From positions 5,022,001-5,086,000 of the forward strand of contig OZ244877.1 in the NCBI GenBank assembly GCA_965221145.1: a stretch of DNA of 64,000 nucleotides. The letters run 5' to 3'. Source of the stretch: Bin5 sp965221145. Its GTDB lineage: Bacteria; Chloroflexota; Anaerolineae; Caldilineales; Caldilineaceae. The notes beneath the pieces are model-generated. The model saw only the letters and a list, made by a program, of their open reading frames with translations, ran no database searches and was not told the DNA's origin. A program made the position numbers and the translations under genes. Position 1 is the stretch's first letter, and each line of letters opens with the position of its first letter. Shown piece after piece: positions 32,378 through 42,045 of the stretch.

Positions 32378-33775
32378 TCAATTGTCTCGCTTAAGAAATC
32401 CGATAACGAACTCTTCGTGCATGCGTTTTTGAATCTGGGAGGTTCGATTCCGTTTGGTGCCGGCTGGCATCATGCGCCGGTTGCGATCCAACTGCCGCAC
32501 GCCAATGCCTGGCACATCGAAACCAATCGAGCGGCCGATATCGGCCAGACACACACCTGTCTGGGTGTCAATGCCTCGCATCTCTGAACTCCCCACGACG
32601 ACTATCGCGGCTTTGCCAGGTCGCAGCACACGGTACATCTCCCGCATAACGCCGGTCATTTCGGAATAGTAACGATGCAGAACCTGACCTTTGCGCGCAT
32701 CCCGCCCACTTATCTCGTCGACAATCTGCGCAGAAAATACTGGCAGTTCGACAAATTCCACATCGCTGGTCGATTCGCCGCCAATGTAACGTTTGCGGGT
32801 ATCGCTGAGCGTGCTGATCGAATGTCCGAGCCACACCAGAGAAAATTTATGCGCCCGCATATAGTCGATTGCATTGGAGGCATAAGGCGGGGAGGTTACG
32901 ATCAGATCCACAGAAGAGTCTTCCAGAGCCAGGGCACGCGCGTTGCCAAACTGCAGGCGTGGTTGGAAGCGGGCATCTCGAAGGATAGAAAGCCCGTCAA
33001 TGTTCTGTCGGTAGCGTTTTCGGAACTCCTCAAAGGGAGAACGCAATTTCTTCGTGAGGAAGGCAGTCCGCCCTGTGGGGTTCTCCGCATTTTCGCTCCC
33101 CACAAGAATTCGTCCACTTCCGTCTAACACAATCTTGGCCTTGTGGGGGCGGGTATGCGCCAGATCAAGCGCCAATGATATACCACCGGATTTTGTGATA
33201 ATGATGGCGGACAGAGCCAATTCAAAGAAAGAGCGCAGCCCTGAATCAGAAACTTGCGCGATTGCCTCGACGAGAGCCAACAGTTCAATCTGCGTTTCGG
33301 AGGCAAACCAGTAATCGACGAATTCTTTGGTCTTGCAGTTCCACCGCTGCTCCAGCCGGTTCATCAACCCAACCCGATCTTGCGCCAATTCAGCTTTTGC
33401 ATTTTTAACGATGAAGTGCCCGGTGCGCCGCACCTCAGTGATATCGAGAGGGCAGACCTTTACTTGCGTCAACAGAAATGCCAGGGGATCAATATCAAAG
33501 CCGACCGCTCGACGATTCAGCAAATACGTTTCCAGAATTGTTGTGCCGGATCCCATCATCGGATCGAGGACGACATCGCCCTCCTGCGTCAGCGCATTGA
33601 TAAACTTGCGCGGAAGTTGAGGCGGAAACTTTGCCGGAAAGGAGTGAAAACTATGCGACGCGTAACGACCCTTTTCGTCATGGAAGTCCAGATCCTGGCT
33701 GAGCAATACCTCTAGCAACCTCTGCGTCTCTGTCGGTAAGGATGTATTGTCGAACAAGCTCTGTTGTAAAATCAT
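32378..33775 (-). CDS. DNA methyltransferase with TSPPY motif (partner of NgoMIV-like enzyme)
   Basis: 465 residues. The AdoMet motif DPMMGSGTT (71-79) comes first and the catalytic TSPPY (294-298) follows about 215 residues later. TSPPY is characteristic of amino (N4-cytosine or N6-adenine) methyltransferases. If the cognate nuclease cuts GCCGGC, which has no adenine, N4-cytosine methylation is the consistent prediction. It is directly upstream of the endonuclease with a one-base gap. The known NgoMIV system, as I recall, uses a C5 methyltransferase, so this pairing would be different. Confidence 0.9.
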   Translation of the reverse strand: MILQQSLFDNTSLPTETQRLLEVLLSQDLDFHDEKGRYASHSFHSFPAKFPPQLPRKFINALTQEGDVVLDPMMGSGTTILETYLLNRRAVGFDIDPLAFLLTQVKVCPLDITEVRRTGHFIVKNAKAELAQDRVGLMNRLEQRWNCKTKEFVDYWFASETQIELLALVEAIAQVSDSGLRSFFELALSAIIITKSGGISLALDLAHTRPHKAKIVLDGSGRILVGSENAENPTGRTAFLTKKLRSPFEEFRKRYRQNIDGLSILRDARFQPRLQFGNARALALEDSSVDLIVTSPPYASNAIDYMRAHKFSLVWLGHSISTLSDTRKRYIGGESTSDVEFVELPVFSAQIVDEISGRDARKGQVLHRYYSEMTGVMREMYRVLRPGKAAIVVVGSSEMRGIDTQTGVCLADIGRSIGFDVPGIGVRQLDRNRRMMPAGTKRNRTSQIQKRMHEEFVIGFLKRDN

Positions 33776-33873
33776 TTCTCGTCGCTATATTGTGCGCCAG
33801 AATGTGGCGGATGAGTAGAATGCAGTCAGTATAGCATTTATTCTCTCGTCATACCAGAACGGATTTTCTATTC

Positions 33874-35472
33874 TCAGGCTCCAAGTTCCCCCCACACAAA
33901 CGCGCCACCGAAAATCGTGGCCTCCACATCAGTCTCCAGGATCGCCATCGGATGGATCGTGAAAATGTCCTGTGAGAGAATTGCCACATCAGCGAGCTTG
34001 CCCGGCGTGATGCTGCCTTGGCTGCTCTCCGTGCCGCCGGCATAGGCCGCGCCCATCGTATACGCCCAGACCGCCTCAGCGACGCTCAGACGCTCCTCGG
34101 GATACCAGCCGTCTCCGCCGGGGCTGCCGTCGGCCCGCATACGCGTGACCGCCGCGTGGATGCCCTGGATCACGTCCGGCGTCTCCACCGGCGCGTCGGA
34201 GCCGAAGGCCAGCTTGGCGCCGCTGTCCCACAGGCTGCGGAAGGCGTAGGCATAGCGGCTGCGCGCACCCCAATACCTGTCGGCAATACGCATATCCTGC
34301 GTGGCGTGGATCGGCTGCACCGACGCGATGACCCCCAATTGCATAAAGCGGTGGATGTCGTCCGCGTGCAGGAGCTGCGCGTGCTCGATACGGTGGCGCA
34401 AGTGCAAGCCCCGTCCGGCGCGGCGGCTCGCTTCCAACGCGTCCAGCGCCATGCGATTGGCTCTGTCGCCGATTGCGTGCGTGACCACCGCCAGCCCCGC
34501 TTCCGTAGCCCTGGCGACGATCTCCGCCATCTCCTCGGCGCCGGTGACGGCGATGCCGAGATTGTCCGGCTCGCCCTCGTAGGAGGCCAGCATCCAGGCG
34601 GTGCGGGGTCCGAGCGCGCCGTCGCTGAAAACTTTCACGCCGCCGATGCGCAGAAATTCATCGCCAAGCCCTGTGCGCAATCCCAGACGGATGGCGCTGT
34701 CCAGTTCAGCGACAGGGATCTGAGCGACGGTGCGCAGCGTGAGTTCTCCGTCCGCACGCAACTGTTGAAAGGCGCGCAAAGAGGAGGCGGCCTCCTTCGT
34801 GTGGACGCCGACAATCCCCATGCGGTTGGCGACCTCCTGCGCTTGGCGCACTGCGGCCACCGCCTCCTCCGCGGACGGCTCAGCCAGGCAGGGGAAGGCC
34901 AACTCCATCGCCTTTTCCAGCAGAATGCCGCTCGGCTGCCCATCTGCACCGCGCACGATCTCGCCGCCGTCAGGGTTTGCTGTACGGACTGTGATACCGA
35001 CCCGTTCCAGGGCGCGGCTGTTCACCCAGGCGGCATGGCCGCACTTGCGCGCCAGAAAGACCGGATGCTGCGCCGCGACCGCGTCCAACTGCGCCGCCGT
35101 AGGGAAGGAGCCGCCCTCCCAGACCGACTGATCCCAGCCGCGACCGGTCAGCCACTGGCCGGGGCGCGTATCCGCAGCCCGCCGCCGCACCCGTTCCAGC
35201 GCAGATGACAGCGTCGGCGCGCCGCTCAGATCGATCTCCTGCAAACTCAACCCATAGGAGAGAAAGTGGATGTGGGCGTCGATGAAGCCGGGCACGACCG
35301 TCGCGCCGCGCAGATTCACCTCCCGACCGCCCGGGGCCAGCAGCGCCCGCATCTCCGCGTCGCTGCCCACGGCCAGAAAGCGGTCGCCCGCGATCGCCAC
35401 CGCCGAAGCCTGGGGTTCCTGTGGGTCCATCGTGTGAATGTTGCCGTTGAGAAGCACCTGATCCGCCTGCAC
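33874..35472 (-). CDS. Amidohydrolase, YtcJ-like (amidohydrolase family 3)
   Basis: 532 residues. VVPGFIDAHIHFLSYG provides the HxH metal ligands; VTHAIGDRANRMALDA and LRHRIEHAQ supply further His residues, and FGSDAPVETPD the catalytic Asp. Family members hydrolyse amides such as N-substituted formamides, but substrates of most are unknown. LNGNIHTMDPQ at the N-terminus is typical. The gene is solitary, divergent from YfhO across a repeat-bearing spacer. Confidence 0.92.
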   Translation of the reverse strand: MQADQVLLNGNIHTMDPQEPQASAVAIAGDRFLAVGSDAEMRALLAPGGREVNLRGATVVPGFIDAHIHFLSYGLSLQEIDLSGAPTLSSALERVRRRAADTRPGQWLTGRGWDQSVWEGGSFPTAAQLDAVAAQHPVFLARKCGHAAWVNSRALERVGITVRTANPDGGEIVRGADGQPSGILLEKAMELAFPCLAEPSAEEAVAAVRQAQEVANRMGIVGVHTKEAASSLRAFQQLRADGELTLRTVAQIPVAELDSAIRLGLRTGLGDEFLRIGGVKVFSDGALGPRTAWMLASYEGEPDNLGIAVTGAEEMAEIVARATEAGLAVVTHAIGDRANRMALDALEASRRAGRGLHLRHRIEHAQLLHADDIHRFMQLGVIASVQPIHATQDMRIADRYWGARSRYAYAFRSLWDSGAKLAFGSDAPVETPDVIQGIHAAVTRMRADGSPGGDGWYPEERLSVAEAVWAYTMGAAYAGGTESSQGSITPGKLADVAILSQDIFTIHPMAILETDVEATIFGGAFVWGELGA

Positions 35473-35540
35473 GCGACGCTCCCTTTATGAAAAATTCTGA
35501 AAGGCCGCTGTCCATCTGCGGGCTGCGTTCGACCCGTCAG

Positions 35541-35601
35541 TTTGACAGAATTTTGTATTGGCCGTAGCATTGAAAACCCGTCCGCCAAAATATCTGTCAA
35601 A
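35541..35601. repeat. R2 inverted-repeat element (61 bp)
   Basis: TTTGACAGAATTTTGTATTG at the left and CCAAAATATCTGTCAAA at the right are imperfect inverted repeats. On the minus strand it aligns with the 26253 copy through the inner TTTTGGCGGA block. It lies in the spacer between the amidohydrolase and YfhO-like genes. Confidence 0.75.
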
Positions 35602-35700
35602 TCCTTTCATTCCCTCTTCTTCTGTTATACCATACAGCCGCCAGAGCGCCACTGTAGGAGGTGCTTGAATCGGAACCGGCACGCGGCGCTGAGTCTTGTT

Positions 35701-35732
35701 GAATGCGCGACCGCTGCGCTGTCTGAGCGCAG
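35701..35732 (-). repeat. R1 REP-like repeat, diverged copy
   Basis: Minus strand reads CTGCGCTCAGACAGCGCAGC then GGTCGCGCATTC, an R1 unit with several substitutions. It ends 15 bp before the start of the YfhO-like gene. Confidence 0.6.
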
Positions 35733-35746
35733 CCCTGAAATGATTT

Positions 35747-38374
35747 ATGAGTGCGCAAACAGAGTTCCTGCCCATCAGCATTGGCATATTTGTCCTCCTG
35801 CTATGGGGCGGCGCAACTGCATGGCTGACAGTTCGGCGTAACGAGCGGCGCTGGGACCTGCTGTGCGCCGGTCTGCTGGCGGGGACGTTGCTGGCCTTTT
35901 TCTGGCGCACGGTCAGCGGCCTTGTCTACCAGCCGGCCGATGGCGGCGATCTGGTCAGTTTCCTCTTCCCCACGTACCGGTTCGCCGCCCGCGCCCTCAG
36001 CCAGGGCAGGCTGCCTTTCTGGAATCCGCATCTCTATGGCGGCGCGCCCTTCATCGGCGACATTCAGGCCGGATTCCTCTATCCGCCCAATCTGCTGCTG
36101 TTTCTTCTCAATCCCTCCTTTGACTATCGCTGGATGCAGTGGCTCAGTATTGGCCATCTCTGGTGGGCCGGGCTGGGCGTTTACGCGCTGGTGCGCACGC
36201 TCGGCCACAGCCGACCCGCCGCGCTGCTGGCCGCAGTCGCATTTGGCCTTTGCGATGTCCTGTTCATTCATCTGGGCAACCTCAACCTGATCGCCGTTCT
36301 CTCGTGGAGCGGCTGGATCCTGGCCGCTTGTCACCGAATGTTGGCCCGGAGCAGCCTCGTCTGGGCAGGGCTTGCCGCCGTGCTTTTTGCAGTAGCCAAC
36401 TGCGCCGGTCACGCGCAGAGCAGCTATTACCTCGGCATAGCCGTAGGCGTCTACACGGTTGGCGTATTGGGAGTCCGGCATTGGCCATTGCGTCGACAGC
36501 TTCTCATCAGTCTTCAGTATCCGATCGCTGTTTTCATACTGACAGCGCTCCTCTCTGCGCCGATTCTGCTCCCCGCATTGGAAATGCTACCCTTTACGCA
36601 GAGGGCAGCATTCGACCACCAGAACACTGTGGCCTATTCATTGGCGCCGGGGCCGGCATTGATCGGCCTGCTGACGCCGGGCTTTTATGGACGGGGACCG
36701 GAGCGCTACTGGGGTTCGTGGGACCGGGTCGAGACGCCCTATGCCGGACTGGTGACGCTCCTGCTCGCGGTCGGCGCGTTCCTGCTGCCCATGCCGGAGA
36801 AGCGGCGTCGCCTGCTACCCTGGTTGGCGTTGGCCCTGTTCGGATTTGTGGTGGCGTTGGGCGGCTACACACCGGCTCACGGCTGGCTGACGCAGATTCT
36901 CCCCGGCTACGGCAGCTTCCGCGCCCCGGCCAGAACAATCGCACTGTGGGCGTTGGCAGTGGCCGTGCTGGCGGCGATGGGATTGGATGCTCTGCTGGGA
37001 GGGCAGGAAAGAGGAAAGGGAAATCCCCGTCCCGCCCATTTCGCGTTCTATTTCTCCCTGATTCGAATCGGCGGCCCCGCGCTCCTCCTTGTCTTGATCC
37101 CATTGATCTTCCTCGCAACGCGCCTGCTGCAAGGGGGCGCCGTCGCGCTCAAGCGGGCATCTATGGCGGGACAGGCTGTGCTGCTGGCGGCTGCCGCGTG
37201 GCTGGCTGCGTGGCTGCTGATGGCGCTGTATCGGCGCATACGTCTGACGGGCGGCATGTTGGCCGGGCTACTGTTCGTCCTCTTACTGGTGGAGTTGACC
37301 GTGGCCGGCGCAAACATTGACATCGGCAAGAACGACCCGACACGCGGTTTCGAGCATCCTGAGATTGTGGCCTTTCTGCGAGAGCAGGTCGGCGAAGGAG
37401 TGGGGACGGGCGCTGACGGATCCGCCGTCGACAACTCGCTCGCATCCCATCTCTTCCGTATTGACGCTCGCACCGGCATCTATGATCTGTGGCAGCCGAA
37501 CACCGCCGCCCTGGTCGGATTGCAGGATGTGTGGGGCGTCCACAATCCGCTGACGTTGACGCATTGGGAGGCGTTATGGGAGAACAACGGCGGGCGCAAC
37601 ACCCGGATCTATGACCTGCTCAACGTGCGGTTCGTGCTGGTGCGCGATGACACGCCCTTGCCAAAGCAGTTTACGCTGGCCTTTGACGCGTCCGGCCCCC
37701 TCGCCGTCTACGAAAACCCTGACCCTCTTCCCCGCGCGTGGCTGGTTGCCGGAGCGCAGATCGCCCCCGACGAAGAGGCCGTGCTGGCTGCGCTGCAACA
37801 GCCGACCTTCGAGCCGTTACGGACGGTAGTTCTGATGCAAGACGGAGCCCAGCCGCTGGCCGCAGAGTCGTCGCCGTCAAGCATGGGCGCGCCCGTGTCG
37901 ATCCTCTCATACAGCGAGAATGAGATCGTGCTGGCGGCCAGCGCAGAGAAGCCGGGCTATCTGGTTCTCAGCGAAGTCTGGTATCCTGGCTGGCGGGCAA
38001 CGGTCAACGGAGTAGCCGCGCCCGTACTGCGCGCCAACTACACGCTGCGGGCGCTGCCGGTCCCCGCAGGAGAACTGGCGATACGGTTGTGGTATGCGCC
38101 GGATAGCTGGCGTCGGGGACTGGCGCTGTTTGGGGTAGGCGTGCTGCTGCTGGCCGGTCTGTGCCTGTGGCAGGTTGTCGCGGTAGAGGGCGTAAAGACC
38201 AAAGGGCGCAACAGAGGAACGAATTTGGCCGCCGCTGACTCCAGGGATTCGGACACTTGGCGGCGGCCAAACAAAGAGGAGAGAGAACTCGTATCGCTAC
38301 GGTTCCCACTCCTCGCAGTCTCACTCTTCGCTTATGGCAAAACTGCTTTCGGCATCTTGCAGATCATCGTATAG
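35747..38374 (+). CDS. YfhO-like multipass membrane protein
   Basis: 875 residues with about a dozen membrane segments in the first 530, a soluble region (about 540-770) and a last membrane segment near 785-805. PFWNPHLYGGAPFIGDIQAG and GYLVLSEVWYPGWRATVNG are typical of YfhO/GT-C-like proteins proposed to glycosylate cell wall polymers. After the last membrane segment about 65 residues (TKGRNRGTNLAAADSRDSD onward) look non-native: 827-842 are encoded by palindromic repeat R3, and the frame runs 43 bp into the convergent acetamidase gene. The original stop codon was probably lost. Confidence 0.85.
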   Translation: MSAQTEFLPISIGIFVLLLWGGATAWLTVRRNERRWDLLCAGLLAGTLLAFFWRTVSGLVYQPADGGDLVSFLFPTYRFAARALSQGRLPFWNPHLYGGAPFIGDIQAGFLYPPNLLLFLLNPSFDYRWMQWLSIGHLWWAGLGVYALVRTLGHSRPAALLAAVAFGLCDVLFIHLGNLNLIAVLSWSGWILAACHRMLARSSLVWAGLAAVLFAVANCAGHAQSSYYLGIAVGVYTVGVLGVRHWPLRRQLLISLQYPIAVFILTALLSAPILLPALEMLPFTQRAAFDHQNTVAYSLAPGPALIGLLTPGFYGRGPERYWGSWDRVETPYAGLVTLLLAVGAFLLPMPEKRRRLLPWLALALFGFVVALGGYTPAHGWLTQILPGYGSFRAPARTIALWALAVAVLAAMGLDALLGGQERGKGNPRPAHFAFYFSLIRIGGPALLLVLIPLIFLATRLLQGGAVALKRASMAGQAVLLAAAAWLAAWLLMALYRRIRLTGGMLAGLLFVLLLVELTVAGANIDIGKNDPTRGFEHPEIVAFLREQVGEGVGTGADGSAVDNSLASHLFRIDARTGIYDLWQPNTAALVGLQDVWGVHNPLTLTHWEALWENNGGRNTRIYDLLNVRFVLVRDDTPLPKQFTLAFDASGPLAVYENPDPLPRAWLVAGAQIAPDEEAVLAALQQPTFEPLRTVVLMQDGAQPLAAESSPSSMGAPVSILSYSENEIVLAASAEKPGYLVLSEVWYPGWRATVNGVAAPVLRANYTLRALPVPAGELAIRLWYAPDSWRRGLALFGVGVLLLAGLCLWQVVAVEGVKTKGRNRGTNLAAADSRDSDTWRRPNKEERELVSLRFPLLAVSLFAYGKTAFGILQIIV
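38224..38271 (-). repeat. R3 48 bp palindromic repeat, copy 1
   Basis: TTTGGCCGCCGC (38224-38235) pairs perfectly with GCGGCGGCCAAA (38260-38271). The loop matches, in reverse orientation, that of the copy at 44231-44278, including AAGTGTCC and CTGGAGTCA. It is read through as part of the YfhO-like frame. Confidence 0.85.
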
Positions 38375-39249
38375 GCCGGGTCATAGATGTTGCCAAGGTC
38401 ATACTCCACTGTCTGACCCATCAGAATGTGCGCCCCGACCGGATCAATCTCCAGATCCTGTTCCAGCCAGCGGATCATCTCCGTGGTGGCATGTTGCGTG
38501 GCCTGATCCAGGGGACGGGCATTGCCCGCCGTAAAGATATATGCCTCGTTCTCGCCTCTGGGCCAGAAGATGCGCCGCCCCTTCTGCACGTCCACGGTAA
38601 AGGCCACGTCAAAGGAGATTTCGATGCCGGTGCCGACGATCTCGCCATCCCCCTGCACTGCATGGCCGTCGCCGATGTGGAAGAGCGCGCCCGGCACAAA
38701 GACGGGAAAATAGACGGTTACGCCTTCGACAAAGCCGCGATAGTCCATATTGCCGCCGTGCGGGCCGGACGTGGCGGTCGAGATGGCTTCACCCCGGTCC
38801 GGCGCAATACCGAAGCAGCCGGTCATCGGCGCCAGTGGCAGGGTCAACGCACCCAGGCTGGTCTGTGGTTCCACCAATGTCGCGGTGCCGGCGTCGTTGT
38901 CCACCCGCCAGTTGGCCAAGTCCTGGCCCGCCGCGGGCCAGGGCATCTTGGGCACCTGGTCCGGGTCGACGACATTGGGGGCCACCATCGTGCGGGTCCA
39001 GCCGAAAGGTCGATTGGGGCGCAGCTTGTCCAGATGCACGACGAGCGTATCCCCCGGTTCGGCCCCGTCCACATAGAACGGACCGGTCATCGGATTGCCC
39101 GCCGGCGTAATCGGCTGACCACTGCCGTCCTGGCCTCTGGCGTCAACGGTTGTGGTCACAACGCTGTCGCCGGGCTGAATGCGCAACACCGGCGCATGGG
39201 AGCCGATCGTCACATGGTAGTGGTCTGGTTGGAACTGATGGGTTGCCAT
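38332..39249 (-). CDS. Acetamidase/formamidase family protein
   Basis: 305 residues of the FmdA/AmdA family. GPFYVDGAEPGDTLVVH, PHGGNMDYRGFVEGVTVYFPV, HIGDGHAVQGDGE and the closing GNIYDPAYTM are characteristic. Members hydrolyse short aliphatic amides to ammonia and carboxylate. It overlaps the 3' end of the YfhO-like frame by 43 bp tail to tail; the acetamidase stop is the native one. No urea or amide transporter is adjacent. Confidence 0.92.
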   Translation of the reverse strand: MATHQFQPDHYHVTIGSHAPVLRIQPGDSVVTTTVDARGQDGSGQPITPAGNPMTGPFYVDGAEPGDTLVVHLDKLRPNRPFGWTRTMVAPNVVDPDQVPKMPWPAAGQDLANWRVDNDAGTATLVEPQTSLGALTLPLAPMTGCFGIAPDRGEAISTATSGPHGGNMDYRGFVEGVTVYFPVFVPGALFHIGDGHAVQGDGEIVGTGIEISFDVAFTVDVQKGRRIFWPRGENEAYIFTAGNARPLDQATQHATTEMIRWLEQDLEIDPVGAHILMGQTVEYDLGNIYDPAYTMICKMPKAVLP

Positions 39250-39339
39250 GCATTCGTCCTTTCGCGGCTGTCTGCAAAGACGACCATGATGGGTGTGATT
39301 GTAGTGATTGGCGTGATAACCGCCCTGTGTATCGTGCTG

Positions 39340-39351
39340 TTTGGCCGCCGC
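39340..39351 (+). repeat. R3 half copy
   Basis: TTTGGCCGCCGC followed by CAGGC matches the left arm of R3, but the right arm is missing. It lies just past the end of the LON-domain gene. Confidence 0.35.
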
Positions 39352-39378
39352 CAGGCTATCAGGTTGCCGCTCTTGGTC

Positions 39379-40101
39379 TCAATTGGCGAACAGCTGTCCT
39401 GTGGGGCCATTGGTCATGGCCGGCAGCGCTGCCTGACTGTTGATCATATGTTCAAGCAACTGAAGTTCGCGGCCAAGAAAGTAGTTGCCCAATTCCAAGA
39501 GCTGCGGCACACCGGGCAGCGTAAGCAGGCGCTGCTTGTCTTCGGGGCGCACCTGCAAGGTGATGGCGGTGAGGAAGGCCAGGCTTGTGGCATCCTCCGG
39601 CAGACGATCCAGCTTCAGTTGTACGCCTGTGGCCTTCGTCAATAGTTCGACATAGCGCATGATCTTGGGGCGCACCTGATGGACGCGTTCCATCGCCCGT
39701 TTCGTATCCCCGTCGGTCACCGGAAAATGCCGCACCCGTCCGCTGAGATAGGGGCGATCGTGGTTCAACTCTTCGATGCGAAATCGCCGCGTGCCCACCA
39801 CCTGGATGTTCATTCGCCCGTCCGATTGGCGGTCCACCTTTACGATTCGGGCAGCCGTCCCCACGCGGTGCGGCAGCGCGTCTCCGCCTACTTCGGGGCC
39901 TTCCTTGATCAGCACAACGCCGAAGGCCAGGCTCTCATCCAGACAGCGGTTGATCATCTCCCGGTAGCGGGGTTCAAAGATGTGGAGGGGTAGCGCCATA
40001 CCCGGGAAAAGCACTACGTTCAGGGGGAAGAGCGGCATTTCCATGGCGGAACTCTGTCCATGGGAGGGTTCGTTGTCGTTATCGGGCATTTCGTCGATCA
40101 T
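39379..40101 (-). CDS. LON peptidase substrate-binding domain protein
   Basis: 240 residues consisting of the Lon N-terminal domain only: MPLFPLNVVLFPGMALPLHI, EPRYREMINRCL and FGVVLI near the start, then a helical region. The ATPase and protease domains of Lon are absent, which is normal for this stand-alone family. It may recognise substrates for another protease. It is followed upstream on the same strand by truD after 45 bp, so the two may be co-transcribed. Confidence 0.92.
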   Translation of the reverse strand: MIDEMPDNDNEPSHGQSSAMEMPLFPLNVVLFPGMALPLHIFEPRYREMINRCLDESLAFGVVLIKEGPEVGGDALPHRVGTAARIVKVDRQSDGRMNIQVVGTRRFRIEELNHDRPYLSGRVRHFPVTDGDTKRAMERVHQVRPKIMRYVELLTKATGVQLKLDRLPEDATSLAFLTAITLQVRPEDKQRLLTLPGVPQLLELGNYFLGRELQLLEHMINSQAALPAMTNGPTGQLFAN

Positions 40102-40146
40102 GGTTCAGCCCCCGTCATCCTCTACTCACCCGTTGTCCTTCGCATG

Positions 40147-41241
40147 TCAGGGAAGGACATCGGCTTCGACAGCTGCTTGGGCCAGCAGGTCGTCAGGCAC
40201 TTTCATAAATTCGCGCAGGACCGTTGTGGCAAATGCCCCTTTCGGCAGCGAAAACTGCACAACAATGCCTGCCTCAGTCTGCGCAACGGTCAGATCGTCG
40301 GGCAGTATCCGTCCCAGACGTCGGGTCCCCATCATTTTTTCCCTGGCTAACGAGTCCATTTCGAGGCCGCTCATGGCTAAGACCTCCTGCTCCAACTCGC
40401 CGGATTCGGCCTCCGCATCCCACATCTTTGGCCCATAGATGGGCGCAGTGAAGCTGATCTCTTTCTGATCGAAACGGCTCTGCTCCTTCGGCTGATCCGC
40501 GACGACGAACAGGCCGCCGGTGTCATGCTTCTTTGCGATGTCCCCTGTCAGCAGGGTAGCGAACTGTCCCCGTTGCTGCCGCAGAGCCAGGTAGCGGTTA
40601 CACAGATGGCTCTGCACGCTGGCCAGTAGCAGGCTGCGCAACCAGCGGTTGGACATCCTCTTTTCACCCTGGAGCAGTTCCCACCCCCGGCGCACATTGG
40701 CGCCGTTCTGCCCCAGGCGTTGCGGGCCGTAGTAGTTGGGCAGCCCGCCGCGGCGCAACTGTGCGGCAACCGCCTCCGCCCTTGTCATCGCCTCCTCGCC
40801 CTGGACCGCCGGTTGCGTAATGGCAATGGCAAAGCGGTTGCCCAGCAGATGGCCCTTTTTGAGCTTGTTGCGATGAAGGCGTACCCAATTGACCTGCACC
40901 GGCGTCTTCTCGGTGATACGCGACGGCGCGGTACGCAAAAATCCGTCGTCAACATGGCCGACCAGCAGGCTGAACGTCTGCGTTGCGCGGGCGAATTTGT
41001 CCTTCATGCCGGCAAAGCCGACCGCCTTGTACGGCAGGTCGAACGCTTCGGCCAGTCCCCGCTGCACTTCACGGGTCGTCAACTCCTCTTTGGTAATGTT
41101 GACATAGAGATGCTGGCCGACGCCGCTCGCTTCGTACAGGGGGATCTCTTCGACAATGAAGGCGTCGGGCGCGGCCCGCAACTGCCCGCCGACCCCCGGC
41201 AGGTCCTGTGTGCTATATGGCAGTTTCAGATCCAGTTCCAC
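40147..41241 (-). CDS. truD: tRNA pseudouridine(13) synthase TruD
   Basis: 364 residues. The TruD catalytic motif GFAGMKDKFARATQTFS is present with catalytic D81, and PNYYGPQRLG and the ribosome/tRNA-binding TRUD insertion domain follow. It isomerises U13 of tRNA-Glu. The start MELDLKLPYS at 41241 fits the family N-terminus. It is upstream of the LON-domain gene on the same strand. Confidence 0.95.
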   Translation of the reverse strand: MELDLKLPYSTQDLPGVGGQLRAAPDAFIVEEIPLYEASGVGQHLYVNITKEELTTREVQRGLAEAFDLPYKAVGFAGMKDKFARATQTFSLLVGHVDDGFLRTAPSRITEKTPVQVNWVRLHRNKLKKGHLLGNRFAIAITQPAVQGEEAMTRAEAVAAQLRRGGLPNYYGPQRLGQNGANVRRGWELLQGEKRMSNRWLRSLLLASVQSHLCNRYLALRQQRGQFATLLTGDIAKKHDTGGLFVVADQPKEQSRFDQKEISFTAPIYGPKMWDAEAESGELEQEVLAMSGLEMDSLAREKMMGTRRLGRILPDDLTVAQTEAGIVVQFSLPKGAFATTVLREFMKVPDDLLAQAAVEADVLP

Positions 41242-41366
41242 GTATACCCCAATGGTCAGTCGCCAGCGCAGTGACCGGCCACTGGCAGTTTGTGTTTAGG
41301 GGAATTATAGCAGATTGGCGGTGGCTTGACAGGAAGAAATGTTCCAATGAAGGCAGGCAGCGGGGG

Positions 41367-42011
41367 TTATTCGTCGTTAAAATAGAGCAGGCTGTAGCAG
41401 AAGGGGGTGCCTCGCAGTCCGCCGTAACGGAAGCCCACCTCCCGCAGCCAGAGCCGCACGGTTCGCTGCGGCACATATCCGCTGTGGGGCATCTCTTCGC
41501 TGATGGCCAGACGCCCGCCCGGTTTGAGCACCCGGCGCAACTCTTCGAGGGCGAAAAGGGGTTGCGGCATCTCGGTGAGCGCGGCGATCAGAACGGCAAC
41601 GTCCACGCTGTCACGCTCCAGCGGCAGGCGGTAGGCGCCGCAATGGTGGAAATGAACGCGTTGGGCAAGACCGGTGTCATCAATTCGGGCGCGGGCCGCG
41701 TCGATCATAGCCGCCTGAATATCGACCGCGTGAACCCGTCCTTCGCGGCCTACCTGCCGCGCCATTTCGACCGTAAACGTACCCGTGCCGCATCCCACAT
41801 CCAGCACAGTCTGGCCAGGGCCAAGGCCGAACGGGCCTAATGTTGTAACAGGATCGCGATATCTCATGCGCGCCGGGTGATCGAGCAGATCGTGCAGCGG
41901 CGCGGGGTAGGGGCGGGGCCGGATGCGGTGCGCGATGCGCGCGCCGATCTGTGCGCCAACGGTGACGCCCACGCTCCGCATCAGAAGATTTCCCAATCCC
42001 ATAGGTTCCAA
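41367..42011 (-). CDS. Class I SAM-dependent methyltransferase
   Basis: 214 residues. The AdoMet motif VLDVGCGTGTFTVEMA is followed by the acidic motif II VHAVDIQAAMID and the post-motif region LEELRRVLKPGGRLAISEE, as in UbiE/Methyltransf_11 proteins. The short N-terminal hydrophobic stretch (LLMRSVGVTVGAQIGARI) suggests loose membrane association. Substrate unknown. An internal ATG gives an alternative start (MGLGN). Confidence 0.86.
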   Translation of the reverse strand: MEPMGLGNLLMRSVGVTVGAQIGARIAHRIRPRPYPAPLHDLLDHPARMRYRDPVTTLGPFGLGPGQTVLDVGCGTGTFTVEMARQVGREGRVHAVDIQAAMIDAARARIDDTGLAQRVHFHHCGAYRLPLERDSVDVAVLIAALTEMPQPLFALEELRRVLKPGGRLAISEEMPHSGYVPQRTVRLWLREVGFRYGGLRGTPFCYSLLYFNDE

Positions 42012-42045
42012 CCTCAGTGGTTAGCGGTCAGTAACAGGCCAGCGG

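Noticed and set aside
32435..32465. GGTTCGATTCC as a tRNA T-arm
   Set aside because: It lies inside the methyltransferase gene in frame, and no acceptor, D or anticodon arms can be built around it.
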